Source of the DNA: Burkholderiales bacterium
GTDB taxonomy: Bacteria > Pseudomonadota > Gammaproteobacteria > Burkholderiales > SG8-41
DNA: 64,000 nucleotides
NCBI GenBank assembly: GCA_022841375.1
Contig: JALHRQ010000001.1
Span: forward strand, 248,001 to 312,000
Reading direction: 5' to 3'
Positions within the stretch are counted from its first letter, which is position 1, and every line of letters starts with the position of its first letter. Below are positions 1 through 9,039 of this stretch, piece by piece. The position numbers and the translations under genes are program-made. The notes below the pieces were generated by a model. That model had not been told where the DNA came from, made no database searches, and was given only the letters and a program-made list of their open reading frames with translations.

Positions 1-3000
1 GTATAGGCGCTCAAGATCACCGCATCGCCCGGCGGATTCGGTCCCGGCGACAGCACGCTGAACTGCGCCGGATTGGAGCGCGGCGTGACGTAGGTCGAAC
101 CGACAGCGGCGGTCGGATCGCGGCCGAACGCGACATAACCGTTGGTGTATTCCTCGTAAGTACGGCCGGCGCTCGCGGCCGCCGCGGCATTGGCATAATT
201 CGTATTGAAGGTATAACGATAATAAGCCCCCTCAACGAGACCTGCAGTGCCGGCGGCTTGCTCGCCGGCAAAAGCGCCGCGTACGCGACCGCCATAGCTC
301 TGGCTGGGTGCGCACCCCGGACCAAAACAACTGACACTCAGCGCATCGGATGTGCTGACATTGAAACCGCCGTTGCTGATAGGCGCCTCGTCGGCTCTGG
401 CGTTGAACAGCAAACCACCCGCAGTCGGCATGCTGACACTCAGGCCCAGGCTGACCAGCGAGCGGTCAAAATCGACCGCCAGACGTGCGCGCTCGAGCAC
501 GCCGACATTGCCGAAATTGTCGGTCGGGCTGGTCGCCGCCACTTTGCTGTAGTTGTGGGTGCCGGTGACGCCGGTAAAACCACCGGTTGGCACACCCTGA
601 CGGATCAGCCAGTGCGCGCTGCCGAGGATCGGATCGAGATAGGCATCGCCGGTCAGGGTATCCAGCACGTTGATGGCGCCGCCCTGCCAGCGGCCGAGGC
701 GGATGATCGGATCGGCATAACCGGTGGGCGTGTATTCGTAATGTTCCGCCGCCACCGACCCCGACGCGCCGAACGACACCTGCGCGTTGGCCAGCGGTGT
801 CGGCACGCGAAAATTGGTCGTAGTCGCTGCGACATCGTCACCGCGGTCGAACACCACGTAACTGGTATCGAAAATGCGCACCAGATTGCCGGCCGCATCG
901 AACATCACATTGTTACTGGTTCGGGGTCCGTTATAAACAAAGCCGGGGTTGGCCGTAAGCCCGCTGACAGTGTCGCGAATGCTGCCGAAATAAACCCCGC
1001 CAGTGGGTATGCCGCCGATTCCGCCCGTCGAATATAAAACTTCGTTACGCACATTGGCGCTGCCATTGAAATTACTTAGCACACCCGTTGCAGGTGCCGC
1101 CGCAGAATTCAGCACTGCCACACCGTGAATGTAATCAGCATCCAGCCCGTTGTCGGTCATTACACCCGGCGCAGGAACAAAACCGTAAGACAGCCCCACG
1201 CCGGTACCGACCGCCCCTGTTGCCGTACCGCCAAAAGTCCCTCCAACTTCACCCACATAGCCACCGGGCGCGCAATTCGCACCCGTGCAACTGATAACAC
1301 CGGGGGCTTCGAAAAATAATCCTCCGACGCTGCCGTCGCGCATCAATGGGACGTTGGGGGTGGAAGCCGTGATGTTGAGATCACGCGCACTGATGTTGAC
1401 CACATCGGCTGTGCTGAATCCCAGGTTGAGCGCAGCGCTCGCGGTCTGGGCGCTGAAGTTTGCAGCCACGCTCGCCGAATTAAGTGTTCCAACGTTGCCG
1501 AAGGAATCCGTCGGTCGCGTCGCCGCCGTGAGCGCATAGTTGGCGGTACCGGTCACCGTCTGCACGTTATTGACCGGGCCGTAAAAATTGGAAAGCGTGG
1601 ATGAATTTCCCGGCATCAATCCGATCAGCCAGTGCGCACTGGCAGGACCTAACAGACGCGTAAACGGCCCAACCACGTTCGCATTGTCATCAACGACAAT
1701 CTGTCCACCCTGGATGCGGCCCAAGTAAACCGTATTGTCAGGCGCCTTGAAAAGGTCGAGGGCCAAACCGCCGCTGAATTTCACGTTGGCATCGTCGATG
1801 TTGTCAGTCGGTCCCGGCCCTTCAAATGAGGTGTTGCGCATTTCAACCAGACTCTTGTTGCCATCCAGCACGTAATTGGTATTTGACACGGGTGCGATCG
1901 AACCCATGAAGGAGCGAATCGTGCCTGCGGATGGCGCCTGGCTAGAGGCCATATGGCCGAAGTTGGCGCTGGCCACCGCCGGGTTGTTGTACTGCGCCTG
2001 CTGGTAATTCGTCGCCACGGTGCCAGCCGCCGTCTGGGTGTTGGCCAATTCAGTCGTAGTGGTGGCTACAGCAGCCACGGCCGCACCTTGCGCCGTCGAG
2101 GCTGCAGTAGCCTCGGTCTGCGCGGCGCCGGCCTGGGTGCCTGCCGCGTTTGCCTGTGTTTCGGCCGAGCTTGCCGCAGTGGTGGCTGCGGTAAATGCCG
2201 TCCCGGCTGCGGTCGCCTGAGTTTGCGCGCTACCCGCCTCAGTCTGTGCCGTGCCCGCTGCGGTTTGCGCGGTGCCGGCGCTGGCTTGCGCGCTGGTTTT
2301 TGCGCTGCCCGCAGCACCGATGCTGGTCTGGGCGCTGGCGATGTTGCTCTGTGCACTACCCGCCGCAGTGCTTGCATTGCCCGCAGCAGTTGTTGCCGCC
2401 GCTTGCTGGCCTGATACCGAAGAAGCCTGCGTGGTAGCCGTACCGGCCAGCGCCGTAGCATTGCCCGCAGCAGTCACTGCCGCAGTCACTGCCGTAGTGG
2501 CAGCAGTCACCGCGGATTGCGCCGCCGACAACTGGGTGTTCGCCGTTGTAGCTGCCGTCTGCGACTGAGCCTGCGCAGTCTGCGCCGCCGTCAGTTGCAC
2601 CTGGGCATCGCCCAACCGCGCGAGAGCCGTAACCATTGCGGCCTGGGCCCCGGCGAAATCCCCGGCGTTCTGCTTCACCAGCGCATCCGACGCCGCCACC
2701 TGCGACGCCGTGGCCGCAACTTGGGCCAAACCGGCTGCTGTCTGTGCCGCGGCTACGCCGGCTGCGGCCTGCGCGGAGAGTCCGGTCACGGCAGATTGCG
2801 CCGTGGCAATGGTGGTGTTACTGCTATTCGCCTTGGCAAGCTGCGCGTTCGCTGCCGCAAGAGCGGTATTAGCATCCGTCAACGCCTGTTGTGCGGCAGC
2901 AATTGCCGCGGTCAGCGCAGCATTTGCAGTTTGCGCGCTGCTCAGCTGCGTATTAGCAGTTGCTAAATCTCCGGAGGCTGCCGTCAGCGATGTTTGTGCT

Positions 3001-5042
3001 GCCGCCTGGTTGCTGGCAAACGTCACGTTGAAATTCGTCGCATTCGTCAGCGCGGTATTGGCATTCGTCACACTGGTGGTGGCATTGGTCAAAACCGTCG
3101 TCGCCGCCGTTTTCGCATTGGTGAAGTTGGTGTTTTCGGCTGTGGCCGTTCCCAGAGCAGCGTTCGCCGCCGTCATCCCGGTATTCGCCGTAGCCACATT
3201 GGTTCCGGCATTGGTCTTGGCCGTATTGAACGCTGCAGTCTGGGTTGCGGCATTGGTTGCGGCAGCCTGCACCAGCCCGTCGCTGCCCTGCACCTGCGTC
3301 AATGCAGCCTGCGTGGTGGTATTGGCCGGCACGGCGTAAACCGGGTCGGCAAACGCACCGTTGGCAGCAATCGCGGCAGCGGCCTGCGCGGCCTGTGTTT
3401 CAGCCGTGGTACGCGTGGATGCTGACAATGCGGCATTGGTGCCAGCCAGCGCAACATCCGGAGCAGGAAGTGCATTGACGGTGGTCACCGCCGTTTGCGC
3501 GTTGCCGATCGCAGTGTTGGCAGTACTGATCGCGGAATTGGCCACCGCCAGGCTCGCTGGCGCGCCCGGCAAAGCACCGACTGCTGTCGTTGCCGAGCCG
3601 ATCGCCGTGTTCGCGGCTGCGACAGCACTGCTTGCCGCCGTCAGATCCGCCATTGCACCCAGGGAAACCAAAGCGGTCTGCCCGGTGTTCAAATTGGCAG
3701 TGGTAGTGGCAATCGCCGAAGTTGCAGCAGTCAGGTCAACCGGCATCAGCAAAGCTGCGGCAGTCACTGCGGTTTGTGCAGCGGTAATGTTGCTGCCTGC
3801 CGTGATGATCGCGGTCGTTGCCGGCGCAACACTGACCGGCGCAATCACGCCAATGGCGGTAATAGCGGTATTGGTCTGTGTTTCAAAAGTCAGCGCCTGG
3901 GTATGCGCACCGACTGCGAGATTAGCGTCGACCTGCGCTTCGGTGGCAGCCTCCTGCGCCTGTGCTGCGTAAGCCCCCTGCGATATCGGCGCATTAGTGC
4001 CAGAAGGCGTGGAAACTGTCTGATTGGTCAGGTCGACTTTTAGCAAACCACTATCAGTTGAGCCTGTTACCTCCTGCGTGATTATGGTCGGTGCAGATGG
4101 GTTACTGCCGCTGCCCGTACTGGAAGTAGTCGTAGTGTTGGTGGACGTCAACGGGCCCGAAGTATTATCGACGATGGCCGTCGAGCGCACTTCGGACGGC
4201 GCGGCGGCCACCGTCGGCGCCGGCGTGTCAGCCGTTTTTTCCGCAGCAGGAGTACCCTGTGAATCCTGGCTCTGCCCGCCCGCACCACCCGCTCCCGCAG
4301 CAGGCTTGGCTGCCGGTTTGGGTGCAGCTGCCTGCTTTTCCTTTTCCGCAGCTGCCTGTTTTTCCTTCTCGGCCTCCTTCTGCTGCTGCGCCTGGTTTAC
4401 CGGCGGCGTCGCCTTGAAAATATCGGGCATTACCGGCAACAGTTGCGGCGCTTGATTGGGCGCGGCAAAACCAACCTGGTTCGGCGCGATGTTCACCGAG
4501 CCCTGCGGCGTGGCAATGAAGGCGGTGCCGACGTTAACCTTGTCGTAGGTACCGGGCGGCGTCGGCGGTTGTGGCGCACCCGCCGGCACCGGCGGGATGA
4601 AAAACGGTTCGTGGTCGGTGCCGCGGATGCCGATGGTTGCGGTCAGCGTGCCGATCCTGTAGTTGTCCTTGTTGGTGCGGCCGATGACGCCGGTGATGGT
4701 ACGGAAGCCGCCCTTCACCAGCGACATGAAGGCGTTCTCGGTGCCGTCTTCCTTACCTGAGAATTTATACTGGTCTATGCGCAGTTCGGTCTGCGGTCGC
4801 ACGGCGAGAATGCCGCCGTCCGACATTTTCAACTGCGTGGACGCGCCGCTGCCGGTGAGCACGGTGTCGCCTTCGTTGAGCAGATCGCCTTTTTTCGCTT
4901 CGCGCATCACGCCGGCCTTGTCGCGGATCTTCACGTCGCCGGCGGAAAACTGCACCGTGCCGATATTGGCCCAAACACTGCCGCAGGACAGGAACATGGC
5001 CAGGACTGCGGCAACGATGCGTAGGATATGAAGTGACTTCAT
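1..5042 (-). CDS. Giant FecR-domain surface protein, candidate Slam substrate (partial, C-terminus beyond left edge)
   Basis: The minus-strand frame is open from the ATG at 5042 to the window edge, giving about 1,680 residues with no stop. AGGAGG lies just upstream of the ATG. A Sec signal peptide ends near VWA (residue 25). A FecR-type domain follows (about 30-170, with TATIGIRGTDHEP near residue 137), then a Glu/Lys/Ala linker with repeated EKEKQAAA (about 215-255). An Ala/Thr/Gln-rich stalk fills about 351-1026, and two tandem barrel-like units follow (about 1048-1278 and 1371-1602), sharing SAHWLI, TDxFGNVG and CxGxxCAP. FecR domains in such large proteins usually act as extracytoplasmic or surface modules rather than sigma regulators. 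The Slam-type gene 70 bases upstream suggests outer-membrane translocation of this protein; that is inference. The signal peptide contains FLSC, a poor lipobox, so a soluble or surface-anchored form is possible. Function unknown. Confidence 0.85.
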   Translation of the reverse strand, partial: MKSLHILRIVAAVLAMFLSCGSVWANIGTVQFSAGDVKIRDKAGVMREAKKGDLLNEGDTVLTGSGASTQLKMSDGGILAVRPQTELRIDQYKFSGKEDGTENAFMSLVKGGFRTITGVIGRTNKDNYRIGTLTATIGIRGTDHEPFFIPPVPAGAPQPPTPPGTYDKVNVGTAFIATPQGSVNIAPNQVGFAAPNQAPQLLPVMPDIFKATPPVNQAQQQKEAEKEKQAAAEKEKQAAAPKPAAKPAAGAGGAGGQSQDSQGTPAAEKTADTPAPTVAAAPSEVRSTAIVDNTSGPLTSTNTTTTSSTGSGSNPSAPTIITQEVTGSTDSGLLKVDLTNQTVSTPSGTNAPISQGAYAAQAQEAATEAQVDANLAVGAHTQALTFETQTNTAITAIGVIAPVSVAPATTAIITAGSNITAAQTAVTAAALLMPVDLTAATSAIATTTANLNTGQTALVSLGAMADLTAASSAVAAANTAIGSATTAVGALPGAPASLAVANSAISTANTAIGNAQTAVTTVNALPAPDVALAGTNAALSASTRTTAETQAAQAAAAIAANGAFADPVYAVPANTTTQAALTQVQGSDGLVQAAATNAATQTAAFNTAKTNAGTNVATANTGMTAANAALGTATAENTNFTNAKTAATTVLTNATTSVTNANTALTNATNFNVTFASNQAAAQTSLTAASGDLATANTQLSSAQTANAALTAAIAAAQQALTDANTALAAANAQLAKANSSNTTIATAQSAVTGLSAQAAAGVAAAQTAAGLAQVAATASQVAASDALVKQNAGDFAGAQAAMVTALARLGDAQVQLTAAQTAQAQSQTAATTANTQLSAAQSAVTAATTAVTAAVTAAGNATALAGTATTQASSVSGQQAAATTAAGNASTAAGSAQSNIASAQTSIGAAGSAKTSAQASAGTAQTAAGTAQTEAGSAQTQATAAGTAFTAATTAASSAETQANAAGTQAGAAQTEATAASTAQGAAVAAVATTTTELANTQTAAGTVATNYQQAQYNNPAVASANFGHMASSQAPSAGTIRSFMGSIAPVSNTNYVLDGNKSLVEMRNTSFEGPGPTDNIDDANVKFSGGLALDLFKAPDNTVYLGRIQGGQIVVDDNANVVGPFTRLLGPASAHWLIGLMPGNSSTLSNFYGPVNNVQTVTGTANYALTAATRPTDSFGNVGTLNSASVAANFSAQTASAALNLGFSTADVVNISARDLNITASTPNVPLMRDGSVGGLFFEAPGVISCTGANCAPGGYVGEVGGTFGGTATGAVGTGVGLSYGFVPAPGVMTDNGLDADYIHGVAVLNSAAAPATGVLSNFNGSANVRNEVLYSTGGIGGIPTGGVYFGSIRDTVSGLTANPGFVYNGPRTSNNVMFDAAGNLVRIFDTSYVVFDRGDDVAATTTNFRVPTPLANAQVSFGASGSVAAEHYEYTPTGYADPIIRLGRWQGGAINVLDTLTGDAYLDPILGSAHWLIRQGVPTGGFTGVTGTHNYSKVAATSPTDNFGNVGVLERARLAVDFDRSLVSLGLSVSMPTAGGLLFNARADEAPISNGGFNVSTSDALSVSCFGPGCAPSQSYGGRVRGAFAGEQAAGTAGLVEGAYYRYTFNTNYANAAAAASAGRTYEEYTNGYVAFGRDPTAAVGSTYVTPRSNPAQFSVLSPGPNPPGDAVILSAY
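240..930 (-). repeat. Second copy of tandem barrel-like unit in the giant FecR protein
   Basis: This segment encodes a unit that mirrors the one at 1205-1900. Shared landmarks are GSAHWLI (603-620 here, 1623-1640 there), TDNFGNVG against TDSFGNVG (508-521 and 1495-1508), and CFGPGCAP against CTGANCAP. Landmark offsets range from 960 to 1,020 bases, so the copies have diverged with small indels. The Gly-rich stretch RGAFAGEQAAGTAG near the end resembles the last strands of TbpB-like eight-stranded barrels (GxFxGxxAxxxGG). The barrel fold is an inference from this pattern. Confidence 0.7.
1205..1900 (-). repeat. First copy of tandem barrel-like unit in the giant FecR protein
   Basis: It encodes roughly residues 1048-1278 of the giant protein. 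It starts near VSNTNYVLDG, passes GPASAHWLI, TGTANYAL and TDSFGNVGTL, and ends with CTGANCAPGGYVGEVGGTF. The order of landmarks matches the copy at 240-930. Alternating hydrophobic residues and a Gly-rich end are consistent with beta strands. Confidence 0.7.
1965..3990 (-). repeat. Low-complexity Ala/Thr/Gln stalk region of the giant FecR protein
   Basis: About 675 residues are made almost only of Ala, Thr, Gln, Ser, Asn and Val, with short degenerate repeats such as AQTAAGTAQTEAGSAQTQA and TANTALTNAT. Pro and aromatic residues are almost absent. The pattern suggests a long helical or coiled-coil stalk like those of trimeric or filamentous surface proteins. The degenerate repeats make this stretch prone to length change by recombination, and it generates many spurious open frames on both strands. 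Confidence 0.75.
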
Positions 5043-5112
5043 GGCAACCTCCTGCTTTGCGCTGCCGGAATAATTTCCAGCCGTGCCTGAACATCAAAAT
5101 ACCGCGGTCTGC

Positions 5113-6486
5113 TCAGCGAAAATCGCGGCGAACAGTAACTGAATAATCAGTGCGCTTGTAGTCGTTGATTTGTATGTTCGAATCATTGCGGATGCGCAGC
5201 ACCTGCGGACGCACCGTCCAGTCGCGGTCCCAGCGCCAGGTGACACCAACCACGCCGTCATACTGCTTGTCTTCTCTAAGCGTCTGGAACGCCGCATTTA
5301 CCAGGTCATATTTGCCCACCTGGGCACCCATTGATGCAAACAGGTCGAGATCATCGCGCAGACGATATTGCCCGCCGAGACGCAGGCCGGTGATGTCCTT
5401 GTTGCCATCGGCCCGGTTGTTGATGGCATTTTCCGAACCAACGAACGCGTTCATCGTGATCGCACTGGCGCCGTCAGCAAACAGCCGCAAGTAACCGCCA
5501 CCCACCAGGGTCTGGTCGAAATCGTTCACCGTCAGTGCCGTCTGCTCGAACCGGTAGCGGTTGTGCTGCGCAAAACCGAGCAGGACGTTCGCCGGGTTGA
5601 TCAAATAACGCACGTCGGCGGCCATGCCCGAACTGGTACGGTTGGGGTTATGGTCGAGATTGAAATTTTCGGCGTTGACACCCAAACGGAACAGCGCGGA
5701 CTGCGTGGCGAAGGAAACCCCGCCCTGCGCGCCATAACTTCCGTAGTCAAAGGTATCTGCATTTCGGTTGACACGCTGGCGCGCCGACACTCCACCGTAC
5801 AGCGCGACACCTTCACCGATGATATGGTTGATATCAGCGCCCGCTGCATACGTCGTGTAGTTGTCCGCGCGCTGCACGTTGCTCGGATCGAGCGTAAAAA
5901 TCAGGTTTCCCAGCGCCGGCACCTTGACCGACGTCGACGCTGACGAGTTGTTGACGTTGGTGTCGCGACCGATTCCGAATTCGGCGTAGCCCGTAATCTG
6001 GGTCTGGCGGATCTTCGACCGTTCCTCGATAGCCTTCAGATAACGCTCGACTGTCTGGCGTGCGGCCGGCGGCGGATTCTGCTGCTGCACGGTTTCAAAT
6101 TCGGTCTTCGCCCGCGGCAAATCGCCCAATTGAAAGTAGGCGCGCGCCATATCCAGCCGGGCGCCTGCAAAATTCGGGTTGACCGCCAGTACGCGCTCGA
6201 AGGCCAGCGTGGCCTTGTCAGCGCGCCCGCTATCGAGTGCAGCGATGCCCAACAGGTAATCAAAGCGGGGATCCCCGGCATACTGATCCTCGAACGGCGA
6301 CAGCAGCAGGTAGGCTTCGGCCGCCTTGTTCTCGCTCACCAGCCGTTCGGCACGCACCCTATCAAGTTCTGCAGCCAGCACTGCCGGAATAGAGATGCAC
6401 AAAGCGAATACCAATGCCGGCAGCACGCGCAATGCGTACGACCTCCAACCCACGCTACGATGCATGATCCCCAAGTTCAACACCAT
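5113..6486 (-). CDS. Slam-like outer-membrane translocon (TPR domain plus C-terminal beta-barrel)
   Basis: 457 residues. A signal peptide (hydrophobic core RVLPALVFALCI, cleavage near LAA at about 39) precedes TPR-like helices at about 40-150 (for example KATLAFERVLAVNPNFAGARLDMARAYF, shown here in part: FERVLAVNPNFAGARLD). A barrel region from about 165 to the end opens with GYAEFGIGRDTNVNN and closes with DYSVTVRRDF. TPR followed by a barrel starting GxGxDTNxN is the architecture of Slam proteins (DUF560), which move lipoproteins or soluble haemophilin-type proteins across the outer membrane. The gene lies 70 bases upstream of the giant FecR gene on the same strand, so they probably form one transcript. 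An alternative start is the ATG at 6465; neither has a strong ribosome-binding site. A generic TPR porin-like protein is the main alternative. Confidence 0.75.
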   Translation of the reverse strand: MVLNLGIMHRSVGWRSYALRVLPALVFALCISIPAVLAAELDRVRAERLVSENKAAEAYLLLSPFEDQYAGDPRFDYLLGIAALDSGRADKATLAFERVLAVNPNFAGARLDMARAYFQLGDLPRAKTEFETVQQQNPPPAARQTVERYLKAIEERSKIRQTQITGYAEFGIGRDTNVNNSSASTSVKVPALGNLIFTLDPSNVQRADNYTTYAAGADINHIIGEGVALYGGVSARQRVNRNADTFDYGSYGAQGGVSFATQSALFRLGVNAENFNLDHNPNRTSSGMAADVRYLINPANVLLGFAQHNRYRFEQTALTVNDFDQTLVGGGYLRLFADGASAITMNAFVGSENAINNRADGNKDITGLRLGGQYRLRDDLDLFASMGAQVGKYDLVNAAFQTLREDKQYDGVVGVTWRWDRDWTVRPQVLRIRNDSNIQINDYKRTDYSVTVRRDFR

Positions 6487-6716
6487 GGCCCCGCCTTTAT
6501 CCGTTGACCGGATTTATTGTTGCGTTTGCGGCGCGCTTCGTAGCTTCGTGGTTTTGAAACTGATGCGCTGGCGCAATTTATTTTTGCATTTCAACAATAA
6601 GTATAGGCCTATTCAACTATGCGCAACATCCAATCATGGAGGCAGTCCTGGAATAGGCATCTGCACTGCAATTCTAAAATATCATTTAAAACAATAACTT
6701 ATAAGTATTAACCATT

Positions 6717-8057
6717 CTACTCGACTAACAACGACACAAAATCCTCATATTTATTGCCCGTACCGCGAGGAATGTCGTTGACTTGTTGCAATGTGATGCG
6801 GAAGGGATAACCCAGGCAGTCCTGTAAAGCAGCGATCAGCCGGACATGTTCATTGCCAGCCAGCGCTCGTTTGATCACCAGCCGCGCTTCGATATGATCA
6901 ATGGCGTCCTGCACCAGCTGGATCTGCACGATCGGTGCGATGTCACGCCAGCTTTCAGCAGGAAAACTCGGCCAGTGACGCACGCCATCCGGGCGCACCA
7001 CCATGTTGCGCTGCCGGCCGACAATACGCCGCAACACCGGCAGACCGCGGCCGCAAGCGCACTGCTCGCCGACCTCCGCATAATCGCCATTGGCATAACG
7101 CAGCAGCGGCATGGCGAAATTATGCAGGGTCGAGACGACTACGCGCCCCGTATCGCCGGGCCGGCAGGGTTCGCCCGACTCATCAAGCACTTCGACAATC
7201 AGATTCTCAGCCTGCACGTGGTAGTGCTCGCATTGCGGGCACTGCAGCGCGATATAACCCAGTTCTTCCGAACTGTAGCTGTCGATGATCTCCACGCCCC
7301 AGGACTCGCGTACATCGGCGCGCGCATCCGGCCGCAGCATCTCGCCGTAGGTGCGCACGTGGCGCAGCCGCGGCAGGCGCAAACCCATCTCGCGGCTGCG
7401 CCGCGCCAGCATATGGATATTGGTGGCAAAGGAAATCACGTAGTCCGGGTCTTCCTCGACCAGCCAGCGCAACTGTTCATCAAGATCAGCAGACAGTCCG
7501 CGCACCACCGAAGGGCCGGTCGCAAACGGCATGGTGGCGGGACCCCAGTGGTCCAGCCTGCCCTCGGATGTCTTGCTGCGAATCGCCGCCAGCTTGCCGT
7601 GCAAATCACGCCGGTGCCAGAGATGGTCGCGCAGCAGAAAGGAATTCCACAGCAATTGCGTCCAGCCGGTGCCGCGCGTCAGCAGCGGTCGCCCCATCGA
7701 ACCGGACGAACCGGTGGTGACCATCGGGCCGTGGGACGACGGCGGCGCCGCGCTGTGCATGGCCTCGCCCGCGTCTTGAATGTCGTGGCGTTCGGTAATG
7801 GGCAATTCGCGGTACTGCGGCCAGCCGGCGACGCCCGCAGCCCATGGCGCAAAGCGCTCACGGTAATAAGGCACCGTGAGCACGGCGTGGCGGAATACTT
7901 CGGCAAACTGCCGCAACTGCTGCATTTGCAGGCGTTCAATCGCCTGCCACTGCGACTGCTCCAGTTGCAGCTGCAGGGCCAGCAACCGGGCGGCATGGTC
8001 ATCCGGCATCGCCGGCCAAGTCACACCGGGCACCGCGGAGCGTGTCAGTTCCAGCAT
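6717..8057 (-). CDS. PaaK-like adenylate-forming ligase (phenylacetate-CoA ligase / F390 synthetase family), copy 1
   Basis: 446 residues, the usual length for PaaK-type acyl-CoA ligases, which activate a carboxylic acid with ATP as acyl-AMP and transfer it, usually to CoA. The nucleotide-binding loop TTGSSGSMGRP lies at about 114-124, the YSSEELGYIA aromatic/AMP motif at 261-270, and a hinge with CACGRGLPV and GRQRNM at about 333-355. Cysteines in CPQC (273 and 276) and CAC (333 and 335) could bind a metal, as in some PaaK relatives. It is paralogous to the gene at 9040-10416 and divergent from the methyltransferase between them (100-base shared gap). The substrate is not predictable; an aromatic acid is the family default. 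A 230-base AT-rich gap separates it from the Slam-like gene downstream. Confidence 0.8.
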   Translation of the reverse strand: MLELTRSAVPGVTWPAMPDDHAARLLALQLQLEQSQWQAIERLQMQQLRQFAEVFRHAVLTVPYYRERFAPWAAGVAGWPQYRELPITERHDIQDAGEAMHSAAPPSSHGPMVTTGSSGSMGRPLLTRGTGWTQLLWNSFLLRDHLWHRRDLHGKLAAIRSKTSEGRLDHWGPATMPFATGPSVVRGLSADLDEQLRWLVEEDPDYVISFATNIHMLARRSREMGLRLPRLRHVRTYGEMLRPDARADVRESWGVEIIDSYSSEELGYIALQCPQCEHYHVQAENLIVEVLDESGEPCRPGDTGRVVVSTLHNFAMPLLRYANGDYAEVGEQCACGRGLPVLRRIVGRQRNMVVRPDGVRHWPSFPAESWRDIAPIVQIQLVQDAIDHIEARLVIKRALAGNEHVRLIAALQDCLGYPFRITLQQVNDIPRGTGNKYEDFVSLLVE

Positions 8058-8157
8058 CAGCTATTGCAAGGCATCGCGCTTGGGGGAAGTTTCAGTGTAG
8101 CACCCGCATGCCGGATTACCGCCGGGTTAAGATGCCGCCTTCCTTTGAGTGCTGCGC

Positions 8158-9033
8158 ATGAATACTGAAGATGAACCGCTGGAGATCAGCGCGCCTGTAG
8201 CCTGGGAACTCGCCGCACGATATTGCCGGCTGGATCCGGCTACAGGCGTGACCTGCGCCTGGAATCACGGACTCTGGCAACTATTGCGGCTGATGGGCAT
8301 TGCGGGCACTGCCGCCCGTCGCGGCGAATTCTATCGCCGTGAAATCCGCAAGGCGGCAGAAAACAGAAACGAATTAAACATCCTGGTTTCCGGGGCATCG
8401 GATTATGCAATGCTGGCGCAGATCACCCGCGAATTCGCCGGACTGCAGACCAAACCCGTCATTACCGTCCTCGACATCTGCGAGACGCCGCTGCGGCTGA
8501 ATCGCTGGTATGCCGAGCGTTCAGGACTGTCGATTCAAACGGCGCAATCCGATTTTCTCTACTATACGCCGGACCAGCGATTCGATCTGATCTGCGCCGA
8601 CTCATTTATCGGCCGCTTCCCGCACGAGCTATGGCAACGAGTCGCCGGCCGCTTTCATGCGCTGTTGCAGACTGGCGGCAGATTGCTCACCGCCAGCCGG
8701 CTGCGGACCGCAGATGCATCGCCGCGCATCCGCTTCCCCGCCGATCATGTGGCGCCTTTCCGTGACACGGTGCGTGCAAACATGCTGCAAGCCGGCGCGC
8801 CGGCGGGTTTTGAACTTGAACACGTCACGGCAGCTGCGGAACAGTACGCGCGGCTGCAGGTCAACTATCCGCTGCATTCTGAAGCCAGTCTGCTGGCCCC
8901 ACTGGAACAGGCTGGCTTCATGATTGAAAGCCGGGATCATCATTTGCACACGGCGGGAAAGATTGAAGGCATCCACGCGCCCTCGGTCGCCGCCGCCAGC
9001 ACATTTCTGCAGGTCGTGGCGATACGACGTTAA
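8158..9033 (+). CDS. Class I SAM-dependent methyltransferase
   Basis: 291 residues from the ATG at 8158; the frame also allows a GTG at 8149. The N-terminal helical part (about 1-70) is followed by a Rossmann-type core: motif I NILVSGASDYAML (about 74-86), acidic residue D106 in VLDICE after the second strand, and FDLICADSF as the post-motif II strand. The glycine-rich loop is GASDY rather than the classical GxGxG, but the order fits class I methyltransferases. The gene sits between two paralogous PaaK-like ligases and converges on the second with only 6 bases between the stops. A role in modifying the acid handled by the ligases is inference. Substrate unknown. Confidence 0.7.
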   Translation: MNTEDEPLEISAPVAWELAARYCRLDPATGVTCAWNHGLWQLLRLMGIAGTAARRGEFYRREIRKAAENRNELNILVSGASDYAMLAQITREFAGLQTKPVITVLDICETPLRLNRWYAERSGLSIQTAQSDFLYYTPDQRFDLICADSFIGRFPHELWQRVAGRFHALLQTGGRLLTASRLRTADASPRIRFPADHVAPFRDTVRANMLQAGAPAGFELEHVTAAAEQYARLQVNYPLHSEASLLAPLEQAGFMIESRDHHLHTAGKIEGIHAPSVAAASTFLQVVAIRR

Positions 9034-9039
9034 TCGCAG

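Noticed and set aside
1953-3972. Several plus-strand open frames of 100-200 residues opposite the FecR stalk
   Set aside because: They arise from the repeated Ala/Thr/Gln codons of the minus-strand gene. They have no ribosome-binding sites, are Val/Ala or Arg/Cys low-complexity, and overlap each other.
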